Part shown: positions 50,724 through 59,221 of the stretch, piece after piece | Numbering within the stretch: position 1 is the first letter of the stretch | Layout: every line of letters starts with the position of its first letter | Origin: Lewinella sp. IMCC34183 | GTDB taxonomy: Bacteria; Bacteroidota; Bacteroidia; Chitinophagales; Saprospiraceae | NCBI RefSeq assembly: GCF_003390915.1 | Contig: NZ_QMEM01000005.1 | Span: forward strand, 372,001 to 436,000 | Reading direction: 5' to 3' | Length of the DNA: 64,000 nt | Notes under the pieces: generated by a model | Seen by the model: only the letters and a program-made list of their open reading frames with translations | Database searches by the model: none | Told to the model about the DNA's origin: nothing | Made by a program: the position numbers and the translations under genes

Positions 50724-51521
50724 ATGAAGTATTTCTGCCTCATTCTCCTCCTCGTCCCGGGCTTCCTGGCGGCGCAGTACCGCCCGACCATCGTCACCGG
50801 CCGGCCGGGACAGGCCATCGGCGGCCTCACCGTGGGCCGGCAGGTGTACCAAGTACAGACCGGCCTCAACATCGGCTGGGTGGGGGACGATCCGGACCGG
50901 GTACAAAACTTTACCGAAACCACGGTACTGCGTGTGGGGCTACTAAAACACCTGGAGGTCAGTGGCGTACTCGGCGTATCGTCCGTGGAGTCGGTCACGC
51001 CCACCGGCCGGATCCGGGAACGCGGCATCAGCAATACCCAGATCGGGGCCCGGTATAACTTCCTGCAGAACGACGGCTGGCGGCCCTCTCTGGCCTTCCA
51101 GGGCCGGGCCCTGCTGACCGCCCAGGACGAGGCCTTCCGCCGCGATCGCACCGGGGCGGCCTTCATCGTGAGCGCCGGTTGGAGCCTGACGGACGTAGTC
51201 GGATTCACCGCTAACCTCAACCGCAGCTGGACGGGCAACGATACCCGCACTACCGGCTACGTCACCACGCTGGGTTTCTCGCTCTCCGATAAGTGGAGCT
51301 CCTTCGTAGAGATGTACGGGGCGCTGAGCGATGACTTCACCACCAACTTCGATGGGGGGTTCGCTTACCTGGTCAGTCCCAACGTGGCCCTGGACGCCTC
51401 CGCCGGTTGGGACGGCAACAGCAAGCTGGACAGCTACTTCGTCAACTTCGGTATCTCCTTCCGATTCGATGGCCGCAACGAGGCGGACGACGGGCCCAAT
51501 TCCCGGATCAACGAGTTCTAG
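50724..51521 (+). CDS. Outer-membrane beta-barrel protein (transporter-like)
   Basis: 265 residues. Signal peptide MKYFCLILLLVPGFLAAQ; then amphipathic strands (GLNIGWVGDD; TVLRVGLLKHLEVSGVLGV; SNTQIGARYNFLQNDGW; GYVTTLGFSLSDKWSSFVEM; VNFGISFRFDGR). The pattern resembles the phenol-degradation/MetA-pathway outer-membrane transporter family. Ligand unknown. Single gene, 205 bp from the divergent SDR gene. Confidence 0.75.
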   Translation: MKYFCLILLLVPGFLAAQYRPTIVTGRPGQAIGGLTVGRQVYQVQTGLNIGWVGDDPDRVQNFTETTVLRVGLLKHLEVSGVLGVSSVESVTPTGRIRERGISNTQIGARYNFLQNDGWRPSLAFQGRALLTAQDEAFRRDRTGAAFIVSAGWSLTDVVGFTANLNRSWTGNDTRTTGYVTTLGFSLSDKWSSFVEMYGALSDDFTTNFDGGFAYLVSPNVALDASAGWDGNSKLDSYFVNFGISFRFDGRNEADDGPNSRINEF

Positions 51522-51637
51522 GACCGGCGGACATGCCCGCAACGGCGGTGCCTTACACCGAACAAGCGGCGTACCCCGGCGGGGATACGACACACCGTTT
51601 TCCCAAATATTCTATCTTTCTCCCTCAACGTGTCCCT

Positions 51638-52438
51638 ATGAACCGCTACTTACGCCCGTGTTATGGCCTCCTCGTACTGTTGGTCGCTACCGCCTGCTCC
51701 GACGGTCCGCCGCCGGCAACGGCCGAGGCCGAGGCCCCATCCGCCGACACCACCACCAGCGAATGGATCACCCTCTTCGATGGGACGTCCACCGAGGGCT
51801 GGCGCGGCTACAACGCCGAGGTACTGCCCCCCGGCTGGGTGGCCCGCGACGGCATGCTGCAGTTCGACACCGAAGTGGTGAAGGAGGAAGACTACACGGG
51901 TGGCAAGGACATCATCTACGGTGACCGCGAGTTCGACAATTTCGAGCTGGAACTCGACTGGAAGATCCCCCCCGGCGGCAACAGCGGCATCCTCTACCAC
52001 GTGAAGGAAGGCTACGGCGGACCACCCGAGGTAGCGCCCGAATACCAGCTGATCGACGACGAGCACTACGCCGATATGCACGACCTCAGTGGGTACAATG
52101 GTCAGTTTGGCGTCGCTCACCCCGAACAGTTACAGGACTGGCAGTCGACCGGCGCCGATTACGCCATGTATACGCCCGACCCCGACAAGAAGCAGCTCAA
52201 CCCCGCCGGCGAGTGGAACAGCAGTCGCATCGTCTTTACTCCCGAGCGCGTGGAACACTGGCTCAACGGCGAGCTGCTGCTCTCCTTCGAGCCCTGGTCG
52301 GACGACTGGAAGGAAAAGCGCAATTCCGGCAAGTGGAAGGGGGCCCCCGACTACGGGAAGTTCCGGACGGGCTATATTGCCCTGCAGGACCACGGTAGCC
52401 CGCTGTGGTTCAGGAACATCCGTATCCGGGAGCTTTAA
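51638..52438 (+). CDS. DUF1080 (3-keto-glycoside hydrolase/lyase-type) lipoprotein
   Basis: 266 residues. Lipobox VATAC (Cys20). A single DUF1080 domain: SEWITLFDGTSTEGWRGYNA, FDNFELELDWKIPPGGNSGI, then EYQLIDDEHYADMHDLSGYN and the concanavalin-like end FRTGYIALQDHGSPLWFRNI. The Pfam domain is linked to cleavage of 3-keto-glycosides made by Gfo/Idh enzymes in Bacteroides. The next gene, 11 bp downstream, encodes exactly such an oxidoreductase. A TATCTTTC box precedes the gene by about 25 nt. Confidence 0.9.
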   Translation: MNRYLRPCYGLLVLLVATACSDGPPPATAEAEAPSADTTTSEWITLFDGTSTEGWRGYNAEVLPPGWVARDGMLQFDTEVVKEEDYTGGKDIIYGDREFDNFELELDWKIPPGGNSGILYHVKEGYGGPPEVAPEYQLIDDEHYADMHDLSGYNGQFGVAHPEQLQDWQSTGADYAMYTPDPDKKQLNPAGEWNSSRIVFTPERVEHWLNGELLLSFEPWSDDWKEKRNSGKWKGAPDYGKFRTGYIALQDHGSPLWFRNIRIREL

Positions 52439-52449
52439 TACCATCCTCC

Positions 52450-53799
52450 ATGCAACGCAGAACCTTTCTCCAGGGCAGTGCCGCCCTCGCCGCCGCCGCC
52501 TTACTGCCCGCCTGCGCCACCCGTAGCGGCGGCACGTCCGACGGGCGCCTACGCACCGCCCACATCGGCCTGGGTTTTCAGGGGCGCTCCGACCTGGCCG
52601 ATATCGCCTCCCACCCCGCCGTCGACGTGGTGGCCCTCTGCGACGTGGACAGCAAGTTCCTGTCGGAGGCCGCGGCCAAGCATCCCGCCGCGAAAACCTA
52701 CGCAGACTACCGGACCATGCTCCGCGAGATGGGGGACGGCATCGATGCCGTTATTGTCGCCACCCCCGACCATACCCACGCCCCCGCCTCCCTGCTGGCG
52801 ATGGGCATGGATAAGCCCGTCTACTGCCAGAAGCCGCTCACCCACCACGTCTCCGAGGCCCGGGAAATGGACCGCGTCGCCCGCAAACGCAAGCTCGTGA
52901 CCCAGATGGGCATCCAGGTGCACAGCTTCTACGACTATATCGTCGCCACCGAGCTGATCCGGAGCGGCATCATCGGCAAGGTGAGCACCGTGCGCGCCTG
53001 GTCGCCCAAGAACTGGGGCTACGACGGCCCGAAACCCGACCGCAGCGACCCCGTACCGGAAACCCTCAACTGGAACCTCTGGCTGGGCACCGCTCCGGAG
53101 CGGGATTACGTCCAGGACTGGTACCACCCCACCAACTGGCGGAAGTTCCTCGACTACGGCTGCGGCACCCTCGGCGATATGGGGGTACACATCTTTGACA
53201 CCCCCTACAACGCCCTAGAACTGGACGTACCGCTGACGATCGTCAACGAGTGCCGCCCGCCCAACGGCTACGGCTTCCCCGAGCACAACGTGGTGACTTA
53301 CGAGTTTCCCGGCACCCCCTACACCGCCGACCGGCTGAAGTGGGTATGGTCCGACGGCGTCGGCGCCCCGGATTCCCACCCCGAGCTGGAGCTGCCGGAC
53401 GGCGACGAATTGCCCGACCAGGGGGCCGTCTTCGTCGGTGAAAAGGGGCGGCTGCTGCTCCCCCACTTCATGCAGGAGCCGCGCCTCATCGTCGATGGCG
53501 CGTACCAGGACATCGCCTCCGAAATCGCCGCGGCGGGCCGTAAGCTCGGCCAGGCCACGCCCGTACGCAACTACGCGTCCGAAAGCCCCAAGCACTATCA
53601 CCAGTTCGTCGATGCCTGCCTCGGCAAGACCCAGACCAGTGCGCCCTTCAGCTACGCGGCCCGGCTGACCGAGGTGATCCTGCTCGGGGTGATTGCCGGC
53701 CGGATGCCGGGACAGACCCTGCACTGGAACGCCAAATCGGCCCGCTTCGACGAAGCCGAGGCCAACCAGTACCTGGAAGGGGCTTACCGTAAATTTTAG
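52450..53799 (+). CDS. Tat-exported Gfo/Idh/MocA oxidoreductase
   Basis: 449 residues. The start MQRRTFLQGSAAL with twin arginine (3-4) and LPAC (Cys22) reads as a Tat lipoprotein signal, suited to export with NAD(P) bound. Rossmann domain: TAHIGLGFQGRSDLADIASH; DGIDAVIVATPDHTHAPAS; KPVYCQKPLTHHVSEAREMD carrying the catalytic Lys. The substrate domain includes RKFLDYGCGTLGDMGVHIFD. Together with DUF1080 it should oxidise glycosides at C3 and split the product outside the cytoplasm (pathway known from Bacteroides; application here inferred). Confidence 0.9.
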   Translation: MQRRTFLQGSAALAAAALLPACATRSGGTSDGRLRTAHIGLGFQGRSDLADIASHPAVDVVALCDVDSKFLSEAAAKHPAAKTYADYRTMLREMGDGIDAVIVATPDHTHAPASLLAMGMDKPVYCQKPLTHHVSEAREMDRVARKRKLVTQMGIQVHSFYDYIVATELIRSGIIGKVSTVRAWSPKNWGYDGPKPDRSDPVPETLNWNLWLGTAPERDYVQDWYHPTNWRKFLDYGCGTLGDMGVHIFDTPYNALELDVPLTIVNECRPPNGYGFPEHNVVTYEFPGTPYTADRLKWVWSDGVGAPDSHPELELPDGDELPDQGAVFVGEKGRLLLPHFMQEPRLIVDGAYQDIASEIAAAGRKLGQATPVRNYASESPKHYHQFVDACLGKTQTSAPFSYAARLTEVILLGVIAGRMPGQTLHWNAKSARFDEAEANQYLEGAYRKF

Positions 53800-53805
53800 T
53801 CGCCC

Positions 53806-54174
53806 ATGTCCGTAAAATCCACCTTCGAGCACTTCCGCCAGAGTATGCTGGACCACTCCGACGACTGGCGGGACCTCCTCGCGGAAGACGTCACCCTCAC
53901 CGGACCCCTGGCCCAGGTAACGGGCAGAGAAGCCTTCATCGAGGTCAATACTCCCTTCTTTGCTTCGGTCAGGTCGAGCGAACTGCACGAGGCGGTCTAC
54001 GACGGCGACCGGGTAATCACCCGCATCACGACCACGGTAGCGGGGCCCGACAGCAAGGAATTTCCGCTCGCGGTCAGCGAGTGGTACACGATCCGGAAGG
54101 GAAAGGTGACCGACCTGACCGTTTACTTCGATTCGGCCGCCCTACGACAGGCCATGCAGGACCACCGCCGGTAG
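53806..54174 (+). CDS. SnoaL-like/NTF2-fold protein
   Basis: 122 residues. MSVKSTFEHFRQSMLDHSDD and WRDLLAEDVTLTGPLAQVTG, then strands VITRITTTVAGPDSKEFPLA and SEWYTIRKGKVTDLTVYFDS, match the polyketide-cyclase SnoaL-like family. No signal peptide. It begins 6 bp after the Gfo/Idh stop, so it closes a three-gene run. Role unknown. Confidence 0.82.
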   Translation: MSVKSTFEHFRQSMLDHSDDWRDLLAEDVTLTGPLAQVTGREAFIEVNTPFFASVRSSELHEAVYDGDRVITRITTTVAGPDSKEFPLAVSEWYTIRKGKVTDLTVYFDSAALRQAMQDHRR

Positions 54175-54182
54175 CCTTTGGC

Positions 54183-54224
54183 TTTCAGAACACTTAGCCG
54201 GGGTTTCAGAACATTTAGGGGATA
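54183..54224 (+). repeat. Two-copy 21-bp tandem TTTCAGAACA(C/T)TTAG
   Basis: Copies at 54183-54203 and 54204-54224 share TTTCAGAACA, one C/T change, then TTAG. It lies 9 bp after the SnoaL-like stop in a 196-bp intergenic stretch. Arrays like this occur at IS21-type insertion ends and as regulator sites; neither is proven. Confidence 0.6.
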
Positions 54225-54370
54225 TTGAGCCGGTAGGCGAACCATCGTATGGCCATTTCTGCAATATAAGGGGGACTGAAGGGGTTGAAAGGATACTTCA
54301 CTTACATAGCTAATCCCCTTTATCACTTCACGCGCTATTGCCGCGGAAGTGCACACATTCCCCTCCCAAA

Positions 54371-55681
54371 ATGAAGCAGACATACCTTCTTCTAGCCCTA
54401 CTGTTTTCGTTTCCGTCCTTTTCACAGACCGGCCCCGGCGGGGTAGGCAACGATAACGGGCGATCGCCCCTCTGCCTTTGGCTGGACGCCGCTACCGTCG
54501 ACGGAGAGACCGGCGACACCGTAACCGTCTGGAACGACCGTTCCGGGCGGGGGCACCACTTCACCGGAGGCAAGGGGGCCGTCGTGACCCGCGCCGCGGT
54601 TAACGGCCACGATGCCCTCGCCTTCGATGGCCGCCATCACTATTTCGATCACCCGTTCACCGCGGCACTCAATCCGGCCACCTTCACCATGTTCTTTGTC
54701 TCGAAGGCTGCGAACACCGGCAACTACCAGGCACTGATATCGAGCCGCGACGACACCGGCGAGTCGCGCACCGGCTATATGGTGTACGCCAAGCCCCACT
54801 CCAACGACTGGTCGTTTTGGACGGCCAAGGCTACCACCGAATGGTTGCGCCTGACCGGAGAATCTACCGCGGAAAGATGGTCGGGGCAGGTAATCCACTA
54901 CCAGGGCGGTACCGACGGAAAAGAACTGCAGGTAGCGTGCGCGCCCACAATCCATAGCTCCTCACCCTACCTTCCCAACGTGCGCCGGCCCACCCGCATC
55001 GGTGCCGGACTGAACGAGGGAAGTCAGTCCGGCTTCCACTTCCGGGGAGAAATCGCCGAAGTCATCATTTTCGGCACCTCGCTAAACCGCAGCCAGCGGC
55101 TGATCGTATCGAATTACCTCGCGGCCAAGTACGATTACGCCCTGCCCAAGGCCTCCAACAGCTACCGGATGGATGACCCGCTGGAGGGAGACTACGATCA
55201 CGAGGTAGCCGGTATTGGCCGCTTCAACACCTTCGACCTCCACCCCCACGCCCGCGGAGGGGTCGTACGCATGCGGTCCCCTTCGGATCTCGACGACGAC
55301 GAATTCCTGTTCTGGGGCCACGACGGCGGTTCGATCACGGCGACGCAGACGGCAGATGTCCCGGCCGGGGCCTCCGCCCGCGTGCAGCGCGTCTGGCGCG
55401 TGAGTGAGACAAACGCCGCCGGTGAGGTGCCGGTGGACGTAGGTTCGGTGATCGTTTCCTTCCAGCTCAGCGGGCTCGGGGAGATATCTACTAACGACCT
55501 TTGCCTGCTGATCGATTCCAACAACGACGGCTTCTTCGACGACGAAACGCCCATCAGCGGGGCCCACAACGTACGGGGTACCACCTTCATGTTCCGCGAC
55601 GTGACGGCCCTCCGGCACGGTAGCCGCTTCACGGTGGGCCTGCTGAACTCGCAGGGCGCGCTCGCAACCCGCGACCGGTAG
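54371..55681 (+). CDS. Secreted LamG-like surface protein, function unknown
   Basis: 436 residues with a signal peptide (MKQTYLLLALLFSFPSFSQ). A concanavalin/LamG-like domain (about 30-240) begins LCLWLDAATVDGETGDTV and WNDRSGRGHHFTGG and ends FHFRGEIAEVIIFGTSLNRS with the L-I-V-x-x-Y-L-A-x-K-Y motif. This is the arrangement found in gliding-bacterium surface proteins. The second half has beta-rich blocks and one EF-hand-like calcium loop, DSNNDGFFDDET. No C-terminal sorting domain is visible. Confidence 0.7.
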   Translation: MKQTYLLLALLFSFPSFSQTGPGGVGNDNGRSPLCLWLDAATVDGETGDTVTVWNDRSGRGHHFTGGKGAVVTRAAVNGHDALAFDGRHHYFDHPFTAALNPATFTMFFVSKAANTGNYQALISSRDDTGESRTGYMVYAKPHSNDWSFWTAKATTEWLRLTGESTAERWSGQVIHYQGGTDGKELQVACAPTIHSSSPYLPNVRRPTRIGAGLNEGSQSGFHFRGEIAEVIIFGTSLNRSQRLIVSNYLAAKYDYALPKASNSYRMDDPLEGDYDHEVAGIGRFNTFDLHPHARGGVVRMRSPSDLDDDEFLFWGHDGGSITATQTADVPAGASARVQRVWRVSETNAAGEVPVDVGSVIVSFQLSGLGEISTNDLCLLIDSNNDGFFDDETPISGAHNVRGTTFMFRDVTALRHGSRFTVGLLNSQGALATRDR

Positions 55682-55687
55682 CGGTAC

Positions 55688-56446
55688 TCAGTACAGCTTA
55701 CGAAACGCCTTCATCCACGCCTCCGCCATCCGGTAGCTGCCGGCCAGGGAGGGGTGGACCCCATCGTGACTCCAGTGTTCGGCGGGCGCCTCCTCCAGGG
55801 CCTCGTCGAACACCTGTTGGTAGGGCACCCAGGCGGCATCGAATTCCCCGGCCAGCTCCTTGACTACGGTGCGGTATCCGGGAAATTCGGTGCGCCACTT
55901 AGCATCCTGTACGCTACTGCCGCCGGGAATGATAAAGGGCTCGGCGATGATAAATTTTACGTCCGGCAACGCCTCGCGGGTGCGCGTCAGCAGCTTTCGG
56001 TAGTCGGTGCGGTATACTTCCAGCGTGCCGTCGTAGTTCCCGTTGAGCTTGTGCCAGAAGTCGTTCACCCCGATCAGGATACTTACTACCTGCGGCTTCA
56101 GCGCCAGGGCGTCCTGTTCCCAGCGTCCGGCGAGCTGGTAGACCTTGTTGCCGCTGATGCCGCGGTTGTACCAGCTGAGGTCGGTGGCCGGGTAAGTATT
56201 CAGCAGCATAGCCGCGGCCAGCAGGGAATATCCCACGCCGGTACCGGCCGTGTCGTTGGCCTGGTTCCGGCCGCGGTCGCGGCCGGCGTCGGTGATGGAG
56301 TCGCCCTGGAAGAGGACGGTAAGCGATCCGGGTACTTTCGCGGCGGGGGCGGGGGCGGGGGCCGTTGCGGCCAGTGCGGCACCGCCCGCCAGCACGGCGG
56401 GGCTCAGCGCGGCGGTACGGAGGAAGGAGCGACGGTTTTGCTGCAT
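55688..56446 (-). CDS. Exported GDSL/SGNH hydrolase
   Basis: 252 residues. The N-terminus RRSFLRTAALSPAVLAGG looks like a Tat signal. SGNH blocks: FQGDSITDAG (Ser50), RGISGNK (Gly96, Asn100), GVNDFW (Gly126-Asn128) and DGVHPS (Asp228, His231). Likely a carbohydrate esterase of the CE2/CE3/rhamnogalacturonan-acetylesterase type. Converges with the LamG-like gene, 6 bp between stops. Confidence 0.85.
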   Translation of the reverse strand: MQQNRRSFLRTAALSPAVLAGGAALAATAPAPAPAAKVPGSLTVLFQGDSITDAGRDRGRNQANDTAGTGVGYSLLAAAMLLNTYPATDLSWYNRGISGNKVYQLAGRWEQDALALKPQVVSILIGVNDFWHKLNGNYDGTLEVYRTDYRKLLTRTREALPDVKFIIAEPFIIPGGSSVQDAKWRTEFPGYRTVVKELAGEFDAAWVPYQQVFDEALEEAPAEHWSHDGVHPSLAGSYRMAEAWMKAFRKLY

Positions 56447-56670
56447 GATCAATAGCTTGGTTTGCCACCAAGGTAAGTCCTGCTGCTTATCTGGATGGGT
56501 GTCCGGCCGCGCCCATATCGCGATAGCATTGCGTAGCGCGGAATTCCGCTGCAGAAATGTGGCACCGGTGCTGTACGTTCCGTCAGTGCGGTGGACCGGA
56601 TGCCCCGTCTACACGTACGGCAGCCCCACTCCTTGCGGAACGGGGCTGCCAATAACCCTTGGTGGAAACA

Positions 56671-57435
56671 CTAAAGCATCATGCCTCCGGAAGCCTCGAT
56701 CCGTTGGCCGTTGATCCAGCGGCCGCCCTCCGAGCAGAGGAAGGCAACGATGCTGCCAATGTCCTCGGCCTGCCCTACCCGGCCCAGGGCCGTCATATTA
56801 CTGACGTGCTGGTTCATCTGGGCGTTGTCACGAACGCGACCGCCGCCGAAGTCGGTAGCAATGGCACCGGGCGCCACGGTATTGGCCCTGATCTTCCGGT
56901 TCCCCAGCTCCTTGGCCAGGTAGCGGGTGAATACCTCGATCGCCCCCTTGGCCGAACCGTATACGGCCGAACCGGGCAGGGCGAAGCGTGCCAGTCCCGA
57001 GCTGATATTCACGATACCGCCGCCGTCGTTCAAGAGCGGAAGGGCCTGCTTGGTCAGGAAAACCACCCCCTTGTAGTGAATATTAATGATGTTGTCGAAC
57101 GACTCCTCCGTGGTTTCCGCGATGGGCTGGTACAGGGCCACCCCGGCGTTGTTGACCAGGTAGTCGAACTTCCCCTGGCCGGTTTCGGCCTGCAGGTACT
57201 GCTCCACCCGGTCGTAGAAGGCGGCGAACGTTCCCACTTTACCGGTGTCCAGTTGCAGCGCGGTGGCCCATCGGCCTTTTGCTTCGATATCGCTCACGAC
57301 CTGCTCGGCTTCCGCGCGGTTGCTGTGGTAGGTCAGTATGACGTCGATGCCGATGTCGGCGAGGCTGAGCGCCATGTCGCGCCCCAGTCCGCGGCTTCCG
57401 CCGGTGACGAGGGCGATTTTAACTTGAGTTGCCAT
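56671..57435 (-). CDS. Short-chain dehydrogenase/reductase
   Basis: 254 residues. TGGSRGLG at 11-18, NNAG (95-98), Ser145-146, Tyr159 and Lys163 (YGSAK). The ending ASGGMML is typical of 3-oxoacyl reductase-like SDRs. It lies downstream of the disrupted AraC regulator gene on the same strand, with an inverted repeat in the gap, so it may be that regulator's target. Confidence 0.9.
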   Translation of the reverse strand: MATQVKIALVTGGSRGLGRDMALSLADIGIDVILTYHSNRAEAEQVVSDIEAKGRWATALQLDTGKVGTFAAFYDRVEQYLQAETGQGKFDYLVNNAGVALYQPIAETTEESFDNIINIHYKGVVFLTKQALPLLNDGGGIVNISSGLARFALPGSAVYGSAKGAIEVFTRYLAKELGNRKIRANTVAPGAIATDFGGGRVRDNAQMNQHVSNMTALGRVGQAEDIGSIVAFLCSEGGRWINGQRIEASGGMML

Positions 57436-57446
57436 AGTATATTGAT

Positions 57447-57472
57447 TTTGTGGCGTTTAGTACTACCACAAA
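57447..57472. promoter_or_regulatory. TTTGTGG-N12-CCACAAA inverted repeat
   Basis: TTTGTGG (57447-57453) and CCACAAA (57466-57472) face each other 12-37 bp upstream of the SDR start at 57435. A spaced palindrome in this spot is a plausible regulator site, and TTTG on the minus strand could also be a -33 element. Confidence 0.4.
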
Positions 57473-57541
57473 GGTCGGCTTCCGGCGCGGCGTTTCGGTT
57501 GCGCACGACAAAGTAATTGTTGCACCGATCATAGCTACGGG

Positions 57542-58473
57542 CTATCCGCGAAAGGACTGGGGCGCCACGTCGGTGTGCCGTTTGAAGAAGTTCGAGAAGT
57601 GCGCCACTTCTTCAAAGCCGAGGCTATGCGCGATCTCGGATACTGATATATGGCTGTGCTTCAGTAACACTTTGGCCTCCTGCACGATGCGTTCGCTGAT
57701 CAACTGGGTAGTCGTTTTACCGGTCTGTGTCTTCAGCACCTGATTGAGGTAATTGACGTGCAGGGCGAGCCGCGCGGCGTAGTCCCGGGCGGTACGCAAC
57801 TGAAGCGGCTCGGCGGGAGACAGCGGGGTGAACTGCCGTTCCAGTAACTCCCGGAACAGGCCGATAATGCGGCCCGAGGCGTTCTGCGGAAGCGGCTCGG
57901 CAGGAGCGGGCTGCAGCTTCTGCCCCATATGGATCAACTCCAGCATGTACGTACGCAGCAGGTCGTTACGGTAGGCGTAGTTGGAGGTACTTTCCGTCTG
58001 CATCTTCCGAAAGATGGCCGCCGCCTCGGCGGCCTGCGCTTCGCCGATCTCGAAGAGCGGCGTCCCCCCCGGCGTGAAGATGGGCAGCTGATCGAGCCGC
58101 GTACCCGTAGCGTTGGCGGCCAGAAAATCACGCGTAAACACGCAAAAGACGCCCCGCGCCCGGTCGCCCTGCGGCAGCCAGTGGTAGGGGATGTTGGGCG
58201 TGGCAAACAGGAGCGCGTTCCGCTCCACGGTGATCACCTTGTCAGCGTACTCGGCACGGTTACTTCCCTGGATCAGGCTGATCTTATAGTGTAGGTGCGC
58301 CGGTTGTAGGGCATCCGTAGCGGTTCGCCGCCGCGGTACAGTTCCTCCAGGTCGAACACCCCGAACCGCCCGATGGTCCCCGTGCGCCCCTCAACAGCTA
58401 CCGGGCGCGTGCTGCTGCTATCCGCTACTTTCCGGTAAAATTCCTCGAAGGTGGTGGGTTGCTGTTCTGCCAT
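57542..58473 (-). pseudogene. AraC-family regulator broken by a frameshift
   Basis: Two frames together make one regulator. The first, 58473-58273, encodes 66 residues (MAEQQPTTFEEFYRKVADSS, then IGRFGVFDLEELYRGGEP) and stops soon after NRRTYT. Reading on in the other phase gives YKISLIQGSN and ADKVITVERNALLFATPNIP, the usual continuation in this family. The C-terminal AraC helix-turn-helix is intact (SVSEIAHSLGFEEVAHFSNF; FKRHTDVAPQSFRG). The break is at a GTGT (ACAC on the minus strand) at 58289-58292, best explained by a 2-bp duplication. A real pseudogene or an assembly error is possible. It sits upstream of the SDR gene at 56671. Confidence 0.8.
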
Positions 58474-58589
58474 GGCGGGGTACCTGCAACCCTAACTTCA
58501 CTTGCCAGGTAAGGGTTGACCGTTGGGCAACTGCCGATAGCCCGACCGCCCGGAATCGGAAAAGAAAAGAAACCAGCAACCAGCCCCCC

Positions 58590-59162
58590 CTACTCCACCA
58601 CCACGCCGAAGCCCCGCAGCAAGCCCATTGCCTCCGGCAGCGAAAAGACGGCCCCCCGTACCCGGTTCTTTGTCGGGTCGATGGTGTAGTGCAGGGATTC
58701 CCGGAAGTCGGCCTTGCCGAGCTTGCTACGCTCAAAGGTAGCCCCGGACAAATCACAGCCCGTTACGGGGATACCGCTCAGGTCCGCTTCGGTGAAATCA
58801 GCTTGCTCCAGCGAGCAACCGACCAACGCACAGCGCTTCAGATTCATCCCGTAAAAGGAAACGTGCCCCATCCGACAGTCCGTAAAGCGCACCGCGAAGC
58901 CCAGGGTATCGCAGTCCTCGAACGCAATGCCCAGCAGCTTGCAGTTGGTGAAGTTGACGTCCTGCCACGATGTATTTCCCAGCCTTGCGTTGCTCAGGTC
59001 GCAATCGGTAAACTCCGTATCCTGGAAACGGGTGCCGGAGAGGTCAGCCCCCGACAGCCGGCAGGAAACGAAGGAGCAATGGGCAAATTCCCGCCCCGGC
59101 AGTGGCGTGTCGGTAAAGTCGCGGTTCTGGAAAGTCTCTTCTTCGATGTAGTTGGCTGACAT
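58590..59162 (-). CDS. Pentapeptide-repeat protein
   Basis: 190 residues with A(D/N)LxF-type repeats over about 28-155: SGADLSGTRFQDTEF, CDLSNARLGN, VNFTNCKLLG, LEQADFTEADLSG, CDLSGATFERS. This folds as a right-handed quadrilateral beta-helix. The ending FSLPEAMGLLRGFGVVVE resembles the cap of several bacterial pentapeptide proteins including Qnr-type gyrase protectors. Length is near Qnr (about 215), but Qnr identity is not established. Cytoplasmic. A TACCTTTC box lies 12 nt before the start. Confidence 0.85.
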   Translation of the reverse strand: MSANYIEEETFQNRDFTDTPLPGREFAHCSFVSCRLSGADLSGTRFQDTEFTDCDLSNARLGNTSWQDVNFTNCKLLGIAFEDCDTLGFAVRFTDCRMGHVSFYGMNLKRCALVGCSLEQADFTEADLSGIPVTGCDLSGATFERSKLGKADFRESLHYTIDPTKNRVRGAVFSLPEAMGLLRGFGVVVE

Positions 59163-59166
59163 GGGG

Positions 59167-59174
59167 GAAAGGTA
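59167..59174 (-). promoter_or_regulatory. TACCTTTC promoter box 12 nt before start
   Basis: Minus strand TACCTTTC, CCCC, ATG (59162). The first T is 12 nt from the start codon. A TTGAC-like -33 element lies upstream. It belongs to the leaderless-type group. Confidence 0.55.
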
Positions 59175-59221
59175 ACCCCCCGAAAGCCGTCAACTTACCG
59201 CTTTCCCCTCCCCAAGCCCGC

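Noticed and set aside
58590-59162. Qnr-type quinolone-resistance gene
   Set aside because: Pentapeptide repeats and a similar ending exist, but these are shared by many unrelated pentapeptide proteins; the sequence does not decide it.
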